A DNA stretch of 12,433 bases from an uncultured Clostridia bacterium (GTDB lineage: Bacteria > Bacillota > Clostridia > Oscillospirales > Oscillospiraceae): contig CANDEH010000073.1 of assembly GCA_947383645.1 (NCBI GenBank), positions 1 through 12,433 on the forward strand. The letters are read 5' to 3'. Of the stretch, positions 12,110 through 12,433 are shown piece after piece (the stretch's first letter is position 1; every line of letters starts with the position of its first letter). Position numbers and translations under genes: made by a program. The notes beneath the pieces are model-generated. The model saw only the letters and a list, made by a program, of their open reading frames with translations. It was not told the DNA's origin and searched no databases.

Positions 12110-12433
12110 AGCCGCTGAGCGGCTATTATACTTTGGATTTGAGCCTTTTTTCTCGCCCCTGGCGGGGCAACCGAAAAAATTGGCTCATTATACCATTCCA
12201 GCTTCGCTTTCATGGTATAATAGCCGCTCAGCGGCTATTATACTTTGGATTTGAGCCTTTTTTCTCGCCCCTGGCGGGGCAACCGAAAAAATTGGCTCAT
12301 TATACCATTCCAGCTTCGCTTTCATGGTATAATAGCCGCTCAGCGGCTATTATACTTTGGATTTGAGCCTTTTTTCTCGCCCCTGGCGGGGCAACCGAAA
12401 AAATTGGCTCATTATACCATTCCAGCTTCGCTT
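12103..12433. repeat. 112-bp tandem repeat array, at least 2.95 units, running off the window
   Basis: Units start at 12103, 12215 and 12327. Units 1 and 2 differ at a single base (12117 G, 12229 C) and unit 3 is identical to unit 2 as far as it is visible (107 nt). Each unit opens with a 29-nt palindrome, arm GTATAATAGCCGCT around one central base. It then has a compound stem: GAGCC plus T6 pairing with A6 and GGCTC, enclosing a GCCCC/GGGGC hairpin. It ends with ATTATACCAT, which is complementary to ATGGTATAAT at the junction with the next unit. The unit is not a multiple of three and no credible protein is encoded. Apart from the terminator-like stem at 12044-12069, the 405 nt after the AraC gene hold no gene. 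Confidence 0.9.

Noticed and set aside
12133..12366. Short open frames through the tandem repeat
   Set aside because: The 112-bp unit is not divisible by three, so the frame changes from unit to unit. The translations show no plausible protein and there is no ribosome site.
12103..12433. CRISPR array
   Set aside because: The repeated unit is a contiguous 112-bp near-identical tandem with no variable spacers, and no cas genes are present.

Overview
The window looks like chromosome from a high-GC Gram-positive anaerobe of the Clostridia, most likely a gut Oscillospiraceae-type bacterium. That placement is inferred from GC-rich genes with strong AGGAGG-type ribosome sites, GTG and TTG starts, a lipoprotein in place of a periplasmic binding protein, a split short-chain chromate-transporter pair, and AT-rich intergenic patches packed with palindromes. 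No species name can be supported from the sequence alone.

Layout. (1) 1-1480: two back-to-back hairpins, then an M18 aminopeptidase (75-1373, minus) with its own promoter. (2) 1481-3745: two overlapping short-chain CHR (chromate-type) transporter genes on the minus strand, divergent from a LysR regulator on the plus strand. The two promoters share a palindrome in their -35 region. (3) 3708-4253: a low-GC module of two divergent small genes, a 59-residue unknown protein and a 67-residue Cro/C1-type HTH protein. It is bracketed by two near-identical long GC-rich hairpins. (4) 4255-4450: a gene-free convergent region filled with palindromes. (5) 4455-9586: a minus-strand operon in the order binding lipoprotein, ATPase, fused two-domain permease, second ATPase (ferric-iron / AfuABC-like class). 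(6) 9587-9949: a 363-bp regulatory region. (7) 9950-12028: a membrane-anchored sensor fused to an AraC-type DNA-binding domain, divergent from the transporter operon. (8) 12029-12433: a terminator-like hairpin, then a 112-bp tandem repeat that runs off the end of the window.

How the genes work together (inference). The AraC-type protein has an outside-facing region between two membrane segments and a cytoplasmic HTH. It sits head-to-head with the transporter operon, so it probably senses the transported solute, or the solute-loaded lipoprotein, and switches the operon on. The permease is already a fused dimer and two complete but different ATPases flank it, so the transporter can be assembled with an asymmetric ATPase pair. 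The binding protein lacks the adjacent Tyr-Tyr pair of classical ferric-binding proteins at the aligned place, so iron should not be assumed as the substrate. The LysR protein probably controls the CHR pair. The small HTH protein probably controls its divergent partner through repeated boxes lying on that partner's promoter.

I see no defence system, prophage, transposase, tRNA, rRNA or CRISPR array. The most unusual content is the palindrome-rich intergenic DNA (the 112-bp array, the five-hairpin cluster and the hairpin-bracketed small-gene module) and the asymmetric ABC operon with its membrane AraC sensor.
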